Assembly: GCA_014138725.1 (NCBI GenBank) | Contig: JACJID010000003.1 | Location: forward strand, 1,233,009 to 1,297,008 | Direction: 5' to 3' | DNA: 64,000 nucleotides | Origin: Kutzneria viridogrisea | Lineage (GTDB): Bacteria; Actinomycetota; Actinomycetes; Mycobacteriales; Pseudonocardiaceae | Shown: one piece after another, positions 40,123-48,338 of the stretch | Position numbering within the stretch: position 1 is the first letter of the stretch | Layout: each line of letters begins with the position of its first letter | The notes under the pieces: generated by a model | The model's database searches: none | What the model saw: the letters and a program-made list of their open reading frames with translations, nothing else | What the model was told of the DNA's origin: nothing | Program-made: the position numbers and the translations under genes

Positions 40123-41448
40123 TCACCCATGCCTTGGCAGCACCGTCATCGGCAGCTGGTTGGGCTGCGCGGTGGCCTTCACCTTGGCGTACACGGGTTT
40201 TCCCGGTACCGGCACGAGCCGCCAGCGGGCGCCGACCGTGGCGGCCACCGCGGTGATCTCGGCCTGCGCGAGCAGGTGGCCGGGGCAGAACCGGGCGCCC
40301 GCCCCGAACGGCAGGTAGGCGCCCCTGGGCAGTGCGGCGGCACGCTCGGGGGCCCAGCGGTCGGGGTCGAAGCGCCCCGGGTCGGGGAACCAGCGCGGGT
40401 CCTGGTGCAGGGTGTGCTGGCTGACGGCCACCTCGGTGCCCGCGGGGACCCGGATCCCGCCCAGTTCAACGGGTTCCCGGGTGCGGCGCATCAGGATCAG
40501 TGGTGGGCTGCGGCGCAGCACCTCGTTGACGATGCGCTGGGTGTAGACCAGCTCGGACAGGTCGGCGAAGGTCGGCGGCCGGCCACCGAGCACCTCGTCG
40601 ACCTCGGCGTGGAAGCGCCGTTCGATCTCCGGGTGCCGGCCGAGTTCGTGCCAGAACCAGGACAGCGCCACGGCGGTGGTCTCGGCCCCGGTGGTCAGGA
40701 TGGTGATGACCTCGTCGTGCACCTGCTCGTCGGTCATGGACTCGCCGGTCTGCTCGTCGGTGGCGCGCACCAGCACCGAGAGCAGGTCGCCGCGGTCGGC
40801 GCCCTCGGCCCTGGCCGCGAGCACCGCCTCGGGGATCACCTCGCGCAGCCGGGCGGCGGCCCGGTCGAAGCGCCGGTTGCCGGGGATGGGCAGCCGCTCC
40901 ACCCAGCGCGGGGAGAAGGCGCGCACGAGCACGTTCTCCAGCAGCACCGGGATGCAGCGCTGGATCTCCGCGAGCACCTCGGTGCCCAGCTCGGCGGAGA
41001 ACAGCGTGCGCCCGGCGATGCCCAGCACCAGGTCCTGCATGCGCCGGTCCACCGCGACCCGCTGGCCCGGCCGCCAGGAGTCGGCCAGTTCACCGGCCAG
41101 CCGGGTGATGGTCTGCTCGGTGTGGCGCGCGACCCGCTCGCGGTGGAACGCGGGCAGCACGAGCCGGCGCTGGCGCTGGTTGAACTCCCCGTTGGAGGTC
41201 GCCAGGCCGTTGCCGAACAGCGGGCGCATCTTGTCGAAGACGATGCCCTTGTCGAACTTGTCCGCCTCGCCCGCCAGCACGCGCAGCGCCAGCTCGGGCG
41301 TGGTCACCACGTACACCGGCAGCGGCCCGAGTCGCAGGCGCACCACCTCGCCGTGCGCGCTGAGCGAGCTGAGCAGCCGCAGGGGGTCGCGCAGCAGGGC
41401 GGCGCTGTGCCCGATCAGTGGCCACCGGCCCGGTAAGTCCACTGCCAC
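40123..41448 (-). CDS. Cytochrome P450 (second P450 of the region)
   Basis: P450 with the I-helix motif TTGAETTA, ExxR (EVLRR), a PERF-like region FDPDRW and the haem loop FGAGARFCPGH with its Cys. The overall sequence (LPGRWPLIGHSAALLRDP, EFNQRQRRLVLPAFH) resembles the CYP4/CYP102-like group of actinomycete P450s rather than the shorter type at the left edge. Catalytic residues are intact. The start is uncertain: frames are open to GTG 41538 and ATG 41502, but third-position GC is low before 41448 and the conserved core begins there, so GTG 41448 is preferred. No clear ribosome site precedes any candidate; a TATGGT hexamer just upstream would suit a leaderless message. It is read together with the secreted hydrolase, towards the synthase, and could be a tailoring enzyme. 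The substrate is unknown. Confidence 0.88.
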   Translation of the reverse strand: MAVDLPGRWPLIGHSAALLRDPLRLLSSLSAHGEVVRLRLGPLPVYVVTTPELALRVLAGEADKFDKGIVFDKMRPLFGNGLATSNGEFNQRQRRLVLPAFHRERVARHTEQTITRLAGELADSWRPGQRVAVDRRMQDLVLGIAGRTLFSAELGTEVLAEIQRCIPVLLENVLVRAFSPRWVERLPIPGNRRFDRAAARLREVIPEAVLAARAEGADRGDLLSVLVRATDEQTGESMTDEQVHDEVITILTTGAETTAVALSWFWHELGRHPEIERRFHAEVDEVLGGRPPTFADLSELVYTQRIVNEVLRRSPPLILMRRTREPVELGGIRVPAGTEVAVSQHTLHQDPRWFPDPGRFDPDRWAPERAAALPRGAYLPFGAGARFCPGHLLAQAEITAVAATVGARWRLVPVPGKPVYAKVKATAQPNQLPMTVLPRHG

Positions 41449-41570
41449 GGGGCAACACCATAGGGATCGCGCAAGCCAGGTACGACCTTCCGGGCCAGAC
41501 ATGTACACGATCGAGCTACCGGCCGATCGACGGCCCACGGAGGCCTAAGCTGGCGGGCCGGAGGTGCGCG

Positions 41571-42383
41571 ATGACCGGGGACCTGAGCTGGGTTCCGCCC
41601 GAGGTGGACCCGAACGTGCCGAGCCCGGCGCGGGTCTACGACTACTGGCTGGAGGGCGGGTACAACTTCGCGGCCGACCGGGCGCTTGGCGAGAAGATCG
41701 CCCGCATCATGCCCGGCATCCGCGACGCCGTGCGGCTCAACCGCTCGTTCCTGCGCAGGGCGGCGCAGCTGATGCTGGACGCGGGGATCCGGCAGTTCCT
41801 GGACATCGGTTCGGGCCTGCCCACCGTGGGCAACCTGCACGAGCTCGTACAGCAGGCGGACCCGGACTGCCGCGTGGTCTACGTGGACCGGGACCCGATC
41901 GCGGTGGCGCACAGCCACCTGCTGCTGGCCGACAACAACCGGGTCGGGGTGTTGCAGGCCGACCTGCGTGACGTCAACGGGGTGCTGGACTCCCCGCAGG
42001 CCAAGCAGCTGCTGGACTTCGAGCGGCCGATCGGCGTGTTCATGTTGCTGCTGCTGCACTTCGTGCCCGACGAGTGGGACCCGGCCGGGATCGTGGCCGC
42101 CTACCGGGACCGGCTGGCCCCCGGCAGCCACCTGGCCCTGTCGCATGTGGCCGCCGACAGCGACTCGGCGGGCCTGGACGAGGCGATCGAGGCGTACAAG
42201 GACACCCAGAACCTGCCGCACCCGCGCACCCACGAGCAGGTGCTCGCCTTCTTCTCCGGTTTCGACCTGGTCGACCCCGGGCTGGTGGGCTGCGCGCAGT
42301 GGCGTCCGGACAGCCGTGGTGACGTCTCCGCCGATCCGATGATCAACGCCCTGCCCTACGCGGGCGTGGGCCGCAAACCCTGA
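41571..42383 (+). CDS. PF04672-type SAM-dependent methyltransferase-fold protein
   Basis: 270-residue cytosolic protein of the actinobacterial family formerly called DUF574. Visible hallmarks are the N-terminal SPARVYDYWLEGGYNFAADR, motif I FLDIGSGLPTVGNLHE (SAM-binding glycine loop), the acidic VVYVDRDPIAVAHS after strand 2, and LLHFVPDEWDP. The fold predicts S-adenosylmethionine binding, but the substrate of this family is not established. The ATG at 41571 has GGAGG 6 bases upstream. It is divergent from the P450 gene and is followed on the same strand by a GGDEF protein. Two paralogues lie at 58924 and 59765, also followed by a GGDEF-containing gene. Confidence 0.9.
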   Translation: MTGDLSWVPPEVDPNVPSPARVYDYWLEGGYNFAADRALGEKIARIMPGIRDAVRLNRSFLRRAAQLMLDAGIRQFLDIGSGLPTVGNLHELVQQADPDCRVVYVDRDPIAVAHSHLLLADNNRVGVLQADLRDVNGVLDSPQAKQLLDFERPIGVFMLLLLHFVPDEWDPAGIVAAYRDRLAPGSHLALSHVAADSDSAGLDEAIEAYKDTQNLPHPRTHEQVLAFFSGFDLVDPGLVGCAQWRPDSRGDVSADPMINALPYAGVGRKP

Positions 42384-42491
42384 CCGCTCACCAGGTCTGT
42401 CCGCGCATGCGGGTTCGCCTCCTCACGATTGGCACAACACGCCAAATTCGCGCTGGTTGGGCCCGCTACCCGGTCGCCGGAGTGACGTGAG

Positions 42492-43793
42492 GTGAACGAG
42501 CGGTTACGTTGCCCGAATGGCAGGGGCTCGAAAACCATGATCGTGTCCGGTGGGCACCGGGACAATCCGGCAACAGGCCGACCGGGCTGGGCGCTGTGGC
42601 GGCAGGCCAACCGGCCGCTGGTCTGCTACGTGCTGGCCGTGGACCTGCTCGCCGCGGTGCTGACCGTCCGAGCCCTGCTCACCATCCCGATCGGCCTGTC
42701 CCAGCTGCTGCCGTTCCTGGTGCTGCTGGCCTGCGGCCTGCTCTACACCGAGGTCTCCCAACCGATCGAGCGCGTCCGCGAGCAACATGCGAGCAGTCCG
42801 CACATCGACCTGAACTCGGTGTGGATGTTCGCCGCGATCCTGTTGCTCCAACCCGGACTGGCCGCACTGGTCATCGCCACCTCCTACGGCTACCGCTGGC
42901 TGCGGGTGCGCAGGCACGTGGTGTACCGGCAGGTCTTCAGCGCCGCGGCGACCACGCTGGCCGCGTTCGCCACCTCGGCCGTGCTGGGGCTGCTCAGCGC
43001 GCGGCCATTCGCCGCGATGCCGCACGACGTACCCACCTTCGCCGCGGTCGTGCTCGCTGGGCTGGTCTTCCTGGTGTGCAACACGGTTCTGCTCACGGTG
43101 GCGGTGCGCGCGGCCACACCGGGCGGCACGGTGCGCTCCGCGCTCGGTTCCCGCGCCGACTACCTGCTGGAGTCGGCCACCATCGGGCTGGGCGTCCTGC
43201 TGGCCTGGGCCCTGGTGGACTGGCCGGTGGTCCTGCTGCTGATCGGCATGATCACGCTGGTGCTGCACCGCTGCGTGCTGATCCGGCAGTTCCGCGAGCA
43301 GGCCCGCACGGACGGCAAGACCGGGCTGTTGCAGGCCACGGCGTGGACCGACCGCGCCAGGGGTGAGCTGGCCCGTGCCGGTGCGAGCCTGCTGATGATC
43401 GACCTGGACCACTTCAAGCAGATCAACGACGAGCACGGGCACCTGGCCGGGGACGTGGTGCTGCGCGCGGTGGCCGACACGATCCGGGCCCAGGTGCGCG
43501 GGTACGACCCGGTGGGGCGGTTCGGCGGCGAGGAGTTCGTCGTGCTGCTGCCCAGGATCGACCGCGGTCGCGCCGAGTCGGTGGCCGAGCGGATCAGGCA
43601 GGCGATCCTCCTGCTGGAGGTCCGCCTGCCCGCCGCCACGGTCACCGGGCTGTCGGCGTCCATCGGGGTCGCCGTCTGCCCCGCGGCCAACGCCGTGGTG
43701 GAGCGCCTGCTGCACGCGGCCGACACCGCCCTGTACGAGGCCAAGAACTCGGGCCGCAACAGGGTGGTGAGCGCGGCTCACACCAGCTGGTAA
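42492..43793 (+). CDS. Membrane-anchored diguanylate cyclase (GGDEF)
   Basis: About 433 residues. The N-terminal half has some six to seven hydrophobic segments (from about residue 37 to 265), followed by a GGDEF domain. The catalytic set is complete: IDLDHFKQINDEHGH (metal and guanine contacts) and GGEEF at 345-349. The inhibitory I-site RGYD lies at 336-339, five residues before it, as needed for product feedback. It should make c-di-GMP from two GTP at the inner membrane face. The GTG at 42492 has GGAG 9 bases upstream; ATG 42537 is an alternative. Its 3' end overlaps the converging lyase-like gene by 16 bases. A short inverted repeat TTGGC-N7-GCCAA lies in the 108-base upstream gap. Confidence 0.92.
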   Translation: MNERLRCPNGRGSKTMIVSGGHRDNPATGRPGWALWRQANRPLVCYVLAVDLLAAVLTVRALLTIPIGLSQLLPFLVLLACGLLYTEVSQPIERVREQHASSPHIDLNSVWMFAAILLLQPGLAALVIATSYGYRWLRVRRHVVYRQVFSAAATTLAAFATSAVLGLLSARPFAAMPHDVPTFAAVVLAGLVFLVCNTVLLTVAVRAATPGGTVRSALGSRADYLLESATIGLGVLLAWALVDWPVVLLLIGMITLVLHRCVLIRQFREQARTDGKTGLLQATAWTDRARGELARAGASLLMIDLDHFKQINDEHGHLAGDVVLRAVADTIRAQVRGYDPVGRFGGEEFVVLLPRIDRGRAESVAERIRQAILLLEVRLPAATVTGLSASIGVAVCPAANAVVERLLHAADTALYEAKNSGRNRVVSAAHTSW

Positions 43794-44575
43794 CCCCGGT
43801 AGTTCCTGGTGAGCTGGTAGCAGTCGCGCAGCCCGGCACTGTTGATGCTGCGGTAGATCCCCCACTTGGGACGCAGGTAGTTCTTGCCCCGCCACAGGTC
43901 CACGGCGCCGGTGCGGTAGTCCACCACCGTGCGGTCACCGTCGCGCAGCGCCCAGCGCAGGTAGCCCCCGCTGTCGGCGGCCTTGAACTCCCACTCCACG
44001 TCGATCCACTTGTTCTGCAACGGCGCGTAGTCCACCGGCGGGTGGTGCGTGAAGGATCCGTCGTCCGCCGAGGTGATCACCTCGATCGTGGGCTTGTCCT
44101 TCTGCCGCAGCGTCATCGTCACCAGCGGGCTGCCCACGTCGGGCACCTTGATCTGGAAGATGTGGCTGAACGAGGTGGTGGCGGTCAGCGCGGTGGGCCA
44201 GAACGCCTGGTAGGTGATGCGCCAGGTCTCGTTCTCCAGGATCTTCAGCGCGGCTCCGGCCTGCCGCAGGCCCTTGACCTCGTTGCGCTGCCGGTCCGGG
44301 CTGGAGTCACGGTCGCGGGTGTGCATGTCGAAGCGCCAGTGGTCGTCCTCGACGTAGATGTGCTTGACCCCGGGGTGCGAGTGGGCCCGGTCGTCCTCCA
44401 CGCCCTCGAACGCGTTGAGCCCGTCCCGCTTGGGGTCCGGGCTCCAGCGCAGCACCCAGTTCGCGCTCGGGCTGGCGGCGGCCCCCAGCGGTAGCGCCGC
44501 GGCCAGTCCCGTGGCCGCCGCGCCGAGCATGATCCCCCGCACCAGGTCGCGGCGGTTGATCAGTGGTGAGTTCAC
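43778..44575 (-). CDS. Tat-exported polysaccharide-lyase-like protein
   Basis: 265 residues with a twin-arginine signal (NRRDLVRGIMLGAAATG) and an AxA cleavage region, then a beta-rich mature domain. The arrangement RNEVKGL, WRITYQAFWPTAL and FSHIFQIKVP resembles the concanavalin-like jelly roll of small polysaccharide lyases (heparin lyase I-like or PL7/PL20 types). This assignment is by pattern only, and the catalytic residues were not pinned down. It would act outside the cell on an acidic polysaccharide. The GTG at 44575 was chosen because AGGAG sits 7 bases upstream, in preference to GTG 44599. A 12-bp palindrome lies 57 bp before the start. The gene converges on the diguanylate cyclase gene. 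Confidence 0.7.
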   Translation of the reverse strand: MNSPLINRRDLVRGIMLGAAATGLAAALPLGAAASPSANWVLRWSPDPKRDGLNAFEGVEDDRAHSHPGVKHIYVEDDHWRFDMHTRDRDSSPDRQRNEVKGLRQAGAALKILENETWRITYQAFWPTALTATTSFSHIFQIKVPDVGSPLVTMTLRQKDKPTIEVITSADDGSFTHHPPVDYAPLQNKWIDVEWEFKAADSGGYLRWALRDGDRTVVDYRTGAVDLWRGKNYLRPKWGIYRSINSAGLRDCYQLTRNYRGYQLV

Positions 44576-44632
44576 GCGTGCACTCCTCAGTTCAGCCACG
44601 GCGGTGCGTGGCGTGTGGTGCGGCGGCGTGAT

Positions 44633-44644
44633 GAAAAGCTTTTC
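44633..44644. promoter_or_regulatory. 12-bp palindrome GAAAAGCTTTTC upstream of the lyase-like gene
   Basis: A perfect palindrome that is AT-rich within very GC-rich DNA, 57 bp upstream of the GTG at 44575. The position and symmetry suit a repressor operator such as a LacI-type site for a sugar-inducible gene. No regulator gene is adjacent. Confidence 0.4.
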
Positions 44645-44677
44645 GACTCCAGTGTCTACCGGGTCTCCACCCCGAAG

Positions 44678-44707
44678 TCCACCCCTGGGAGGTGCTACTC
44701 CACCCGG
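44678..44707 (+). promoter_or_regulatory. Candidate shared regulatory site, copy 1
   Basis: TCCACCCCTGGGAGG at 44678-44692, an imperfect inverted repeat, is followed by TGCTACTCCACCCGG. The same arrangement occurs at 45171-45203 before the glycosyltransferase gene. It lies about 70 bp before the ATG at 44762. Confidence 0.45.
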
Positions 44708-44761
44708 ACCCGCACCTAGCTTCTGCGGTGTTCACAAATGTGCACCGATGGGGGACCCACC

Positions 44762-45052
44762 ATGAACCTCGCAGACTCCAGTCTGGAGACCGTCATGACC
44801 CTGCTGCTGATCCGGTTCGGCGTCATCGCCGCGGGCATCGCCGTGCTGGTCGTGATCGGCTTCACCGTGCTGGTCGTGCTCAAGCGCAAGGGCAAGCTCT
44901 CGCAGGCCCGCAAGTACATCGAACCCGTGGCGCGCTCGGTGGCCCAGAGCCGGGGCAACCCGAGGCGCCCGAGCCAGGGCGTGCTGCGGCGCACCGCCGC
45001 CCGCGCCGTCACCAACTACCTGGAGCGGGAGGACGACCATGGCAAGCGGTGA
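44762..45052 (+). CDS. Small single-pass membrane protein of unknown function
   Basis: 96 residues: a short N-terminus (MNLADSSLETVM), one strong transmembrane helix (about residues 13-40, LLLIRFGVIAAGIAVLVVIG onward) and a basic cytoplasmic tail (KRKGKLSQARKY, then RGNPRRPSQ). By the positive-inside rule the tail is in the cytoplasm. No family is recognised. The ATG at 44762 follows a GGGGGA stretch. The end overlaps the next tiny membrane gene by 14 bases, so the two are probably made in a fixed ratio. A family 39-like glycosyltransferase follows, and both transcripts have the same upstream motif. Confidence 0.75.
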   Translation: MNLADSSLETVMTLLLIRFGVIAAGIAVLVVIGFTVLVVLKRKGKLSQARKYIEPVARSVAQSRGNPRRPSQGVLRRTAARAVTNYLEREDDHGKR

Positions 45053-45170
45053 GTCGGTACTGGCCGAACTGCTCGTGGACTACTTGTGGAAGGTCGGCAT
45101 CGTGGTGGTGCTGGCCCTGCTGGTGGGGATCGCGATGGTGGTGATCTGGCGCAAGGTCGGCAGCAAGTAG
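45039..45170 (+). CDS. Very small membrane protein (43 residues)
   Basis: Reading from ATG 45039 gives 43 codons: a polar N-terminus (MASGESVLAELLVDYLWK), one transmembrane helix (GIVVVLALLVGIAMVVIW) and a basic RKVGSK end. A GGGAGG run lies about 5-10 bases upstream. The 14-base overlap with the preceding gene suggests translational coupling. High third-position GC and the clean helix favour a real gene despite its size. Function unknown; it may form a complex with its neighbour. Confidence 0.65.
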   Translation: MASGESVLAELLVDYLWKVGIVVVLALLVGIAMVVIWRKVGSK

Positions 45171-45203
45171 TCCACCCCCGGGTGGAGGCGGTAGTTCCAT
45201 CCG
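45171..45203 (+). promoter_or_regulatory. Candidate shared regulatory site, copy 2
   Basis: TCCACCC-CC-GGGTGGA at 45171-45186 is a perfect 7-bp inverted repeat. It is followed by GTAGTTCCATCCG at 45191-45203. It resembles the site at 44678-44707 and lies some 70-100 bp before the GTG of the glycosyltransferase gene at 45271. Confidence 0.5.
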
Positions 45204-45270
45204 CGCGCCGATTCGCCGGGGCGCCGGTCTGCCTACCGTTCGTGCCGAGTCGAATCACTGGGGGTGGGTC

Positions 45271-47205
45271 GTGACGGCCAAGTGGTCCCGGATCGCGCTG
45301 GGGCTGGTACTGCTCGCAGCCGCGCTGCTGTACGGATGGGCGTTGGGCGCCGACGGCAACTGGGGCAACCCGTACTACGCGGCGGCGGTGCGGGCCATGG
45401 CGCAGAGCCCGACGAACTTCGTGTTCGGGGCGCTGGACCCGCAGGGCGTGGTGACCGTGGACAAGCCGCCGCTGGCGCTGTGGCCGCAGGTGATCTCCAC
45501 CTGGGTCTTCGGCTACCAGCCCTGGGCGGTGCTGCTGCCGCAGGTGGTCGAGGGCGTGGCCGCGGTGTTCCTGCTGCACCGCACGGTCCGGCACTGGATG
45601 GGCGAGCACGCGGGGCTGATCGCCGCCGCCGCGCTCGCGCTGACCCCGATCACCGTGGCCATCGACCGGGACAACAACCCGGACACGCTGCTCGTGCTGT
45701 TCCTGGTGGCGGCGGCCTACGCCTTCACCCGCGCCCTCGGCGCCGAGCACCGCACGCGCTGGCTGGTGCTGGCCGGGGTGTTCATCGGCTGCGGGTTCAC
45801 CACGAAGATGTTGCAGGCGTGGGTGGTGCTGCCCGCGTTCGCGCTCGCCTACCTGCTCGGGGTCCGCGCGGTGTGGTGGCGCAAGCTGCTGGACCTGTTC
45901 GGGGCGCTGGTCGCGGTGGCGGTCAGTTCCCTGTGGTGGGTGCTGCTGGTGCAGTTCTGGCCAGGGCGCAAGCCGTTCATCGGCAGCAGCGGCACGGGCT
46001 CGGTCTGGGACCTGGTCATCGGCTACAACGGGATCGGCCGGGTGCTCGGCCAGTCCTCGCCCGGTGGCGGCAAGGCGGCCGAGTTCACCAGCCTGATGTC
46101 CATCGTGCTGTTCGGCGGGGTCCCCGGGCCGCTGCGGCTGTTCAATCCCTTGCTGGGCGGGCAGATCAGCTGGCTGCTGCCGCTGGCCCTGCTCGCGGTG
46201 CTCGCCGTCGCGGTGGTGCGCGGGACGGCCTCGCGCGCCGAGCGGGCCGGGTGGTGGTTGTGGGGCGGCTGGCTGCTCGTCGGCGCGCTGGTCCTCAGCT
46301 TCTCCGTCGGCACCTTCCACGCCTACTACACGACGATGCTCGCCCCGGCCATCGCCGCGCTGACCGGCGGGGGCCTCGTCCGGTTCTGGCAGTGGTACCG
46401 GCGGCCCAGCGGGGTGCTGTGGCTGGTGCTGCCCTTGGCCGTGGCGCTGACCGCGGGGTGGGCGTGGCTGCTGGTCGCCCGGGATCCCACGTGGCACGGG
46501 GAGTTGCGCTACCTGGTTGGCGCTCTGGGCGTGGTGTCGGTGGGCTGGCTCGTGCTCGGCCGGTTCCGGCTCGGCGGGGGGCGTGTCGCCGCGGTGCTCG
46601 GGCTCGTCACGGTGCTGCTCGCACCCGGCGTGTGGTGTGTCGCCACGGCGATCGGGCCGTCCCAGGCGTTGATGGGCGCCAGCAACCCCACGGCGGGGCC
46701 GTTCGTGGTGCCGCCGTACTTCGTGCAGCAGTACGGGGAGCAGGCCGTGCCGTCGATCCGCGCGACCTTGCAGGGGCTCAGCGGGAACGCCGCGACCGAG
46801 GTGCACCTGAGCAACGCGGAGACCGAGGTGCTCGACTACGCCGCGACGCACTCGCGGACCCCGATCACGCTGGCGGTCGAGGGCGGTGCGGTGACCGCGG
46901 GCGACTACCTGGTCGCCGCGGACGAGACCGTCGTGGTGCTGGGCGGGTTCGAGGGGGTCGACCCGGCGCCCGACGCCACCGGGCTGGCCGGATGGGTGCG
47001 GTCCGGCCGGGTGCGGTTCGTGCTGACGAGCACGGCCACCGAACCCGGCAAGATCGACGTGCGGGACCTGTCCACGGTGTTCGCGGCGCTGGGCGGGCCG
47101 ACCGAGGCCGCGCGGATCGAGTGGGTGCACCGCAACTGCGTGCGGGTGCCCTGGATCGTCGAGCAGGGGCGCGGCCTGTACGACTGCGATCCTGACAGCA
47201 GGTGA
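45271..47205 (+). CDS. Membrane glycosyltransferase, family 39/PMT-like
   Basis: 644-residue polytopic protein with about ten to eleven transmembrane helices. It resembles GT-C transferases that use polyprenyl-phosphate sugars (GT39/GT83, ArnT or YkcB type). The first extracytoplasmic loop after helix 1 (GADGNWGNPYYAAAVRAM), VDKPPLALW and DRDNNPDTLLVLF match the catalytic loop and signature pattern of this group, and HAYYTTMLAPAIAAL is typical further on. A soluble C-terminal domain of about 140 residues lies outside. It should glycosylate a lipid, protein or wall polymer at the outer face. GTG 45271 follows GGGGGTGGG. A candidate regulatory palindrome lies upstream and two tiny membrane proteins precede it. 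Confidence 0.85.
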   Translation: MTAKWSRIALGLVLLAAALLYGWALGADGNWGNPYYAAAVRAMAQSPTNFVFGALDPQGVVTVDKPPLALWPQVISTWVFGYQPWAVLLPQVVEGVAAVFLLHRTVRHWMGEHAGLIAAAALALTPITVAIDRDNNPDTLLVLFLVAAAYAFTRALGAEHRTRWLVLAGVFIGCGFTTKMLQAWVVLPAFALAYLLGVRAVWWRKLLDLFGALVAVAVSSLWWVLLVQFWPGRKPFIGSSGTGSVWDLVIGYNGIGRVLGQSSPGGGKAAEFTSLMSIVLFGGVPGPLRLFNPLLGGQISWLLPLALLAVLAVAVVRGTASRAERAGWWLWGGWLLVGALVLSFSVGTFHAYYTTMLAPAIAALTGGGLVRFWQWYRRPSGVLWLVLPLAVALTAGWAWLLVARDPTWHGELRYLVGALGVVSVGWLVLGRFRLGGGRVAAVLGLVTVLLAPGVWCVATAIGPSQALMGASNPTAGPFVVPPYFVQQYGEQAVPSIRATLQGLSGNAATEVHLSNAETEVLDYAATHSRTPITLAVEGGAVTAGDYLVAADETVVVLGGFEGVDPAPDATGLAGWVRSGRVRFVLTSTATEPGKIDVRDLSTVFAALGGPTEAARIEWVHRNCVRVPWIVEQGRGLYDCDPDSR

Positions 47206-47230
47206 CAGCTTCTCGGTGCAGGATGGCCTG

Positions 47231-48322
47231 GTGACCACCGAAGTCAGCCGCGAACAGGTGCTCTGGTACCGGACCAGGCAGCAGGGCCTGCTGCGGGAGA
47301 GCGAGCACCCCGAGGTGCTGGAGCTGGGCTTGCAGGACTCCCCTGCCGGGGTCGCTCGGCTGGCGCTGGCCGCGCGCACCACCGGCGAGGCCGACCTGAG
47401 CGGGTTCGACCTGGCCTGGACCCTGCGCGGGGCGCCCTACTTCCACCGGCCCGGCGAGCTGGCGCGGCTGGCCGCCGAGCTGTGGCCGTGGAGCGAGGCC
47501 GACGCGCAGGCCCGGCTGCTCTGGCCGAGGTCGCGGACCAGTACCGGCGGGCTCACCCCGTTGGCGACCTACCGGCTGCTGGCCGAGTCGCTGCGCTCGA
47601 TCGTGGTCGGGCCGATGACCAAGGGGGCCGCCAGCGCCGCGCTGACCAAGCTGGTGCCGCCGGAGCAGACCCGCTGGTGCCCCGGCTGCAAGTCCCAGCA
47701 CGTGTACGAGCAGCCGTTCCGGCTCGCCGCGCTGCCCGCCGGGCTGGGCATCGAACCGGGCGAGTCCCCGCTGACCCTTGTGCACGCGCACAACGCGAAG
47801 GGCGTGCCCGAGCAGTCCGCGGGGGCCGAGCGCCTGATGCGCGCCTACCTGCGCTTCCTGGGACCGGCGACGCCGACCGAGGTGGCCAAGTGGCTGGACA
47901 CCTCCGCCGCCGAGGTGCGCAGCCGCTGGCCGGAGGGGTTGGCGGAGGTCAGGGTGGACGGCCGCAAGTGCTGGCTGCCCAGCGACCGCCTCGACGACCT
48001 GGTCTCGGCGCAGCCCCCGGAGCTGGTCCGCCTGCTGCCCACATCCGACCCGTTCCTCCAGGCGCGCGACCGGGCCGTTGTGCTGCCGCACAAGGAGCAG
48101 CAGAAGACCCTGTGGACGATCCTGGGCAGTCCGGGCGCCGTGCTGGTCGACGGGGAGGTGCTCGGCGTGTGGCGGGCCAAGCTCGGCCGGAAGGACCGGC
48201 TGGACGTCACGATCACGCAGTTCGGGGAGCTGGACCCGCCCGCGCGGGAGGCGGCGCGGGCCGAGGCCGAGCGGGTGGCGGGAGTTCGCGGGGTGCCTTC
48301 GGTCAGCGTCTCGTTCAGCTGA
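47231..48322 (+). CDS. Winged-helix protein of the HTH_42 / AlkZ-YcaQ superfamily
   Basis: 363 residues. The layout VSREQVLWYRTRQQGLL, LGLQDSPAGVARLALAAR, then winged-helix repeats including the CPGCKSQHVYEQ and WLPSDRLDDLV regions, matches the actinobacterial HTH_42 family. This family includes the DNA glycosylases AlkZ and YcaQ, which unhook crosslinks. The usual catalytic Q-x-Q/D pair is not clear here (LQDS), so glycosylase activity is only a possibility. The GTG at 47231 was chosen because AGGA lies 7 bases upstream; a GTG at 47216 is also in frame. It is followed within 20 bases by a WYL regulator gene on the same strand. Confidence 0.8.
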   Translation: MTTEVSREQVLWYRTRQQGLLRESEHPEVLELGLQDSPAGVARLALAARTTGEADLSGFDLAWTLRGAPYFHRPGELARLAAELWPWSEADAQARLLWPRSRTSTGGLTPLATYRLLAESLRSIVVGPMTKGAASAALTKLVPPEQTRWCPGCKSQHVYEQPFRLAALPAGLGIEPGESPLTLVHAHNAKGVPEQSAGAERLMRAYLRFLGPATPTEVAKWLDTSAAEVRSRWPEGLAEVRVDGRKCWLPSDRLDDLVSAQPPELVRLLPTSDPFLQARDRAVVLPHKEQQKTLWTILGSPGAVLVDGEVLGVWRAKLGRKDRLDVTITQFGELDPPAREAARAEAERVAGVRGVPSVSVSFS

Positions 48323-48338
48323 GACGACAATGCGCGGT

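Noticed and set aside
41449..41538. Longer N-terminus of the second P450 from GTG 41538 or ATG 41502
   Set aside because: Third-position GC drops in this part, no ribosome site is seen, and the conserved P450 core begins at about 41442; not excluded, but less likely.
42464..42491. TTGGCAC-like word read as a sigma-54 promoter before the diguanylate cyclase gene
   Set aside because: Actinobacteria generally lack sigma-54, and the spacing to a TTGC element does not fit.
45016..47382. 788-codon open frame on the minus strand under the glycosyltransferase gene
   Set aside because: Low-complexity Arg/Gln/Pro/His composition; the plus strand shows a clear polytopic membrane protein.
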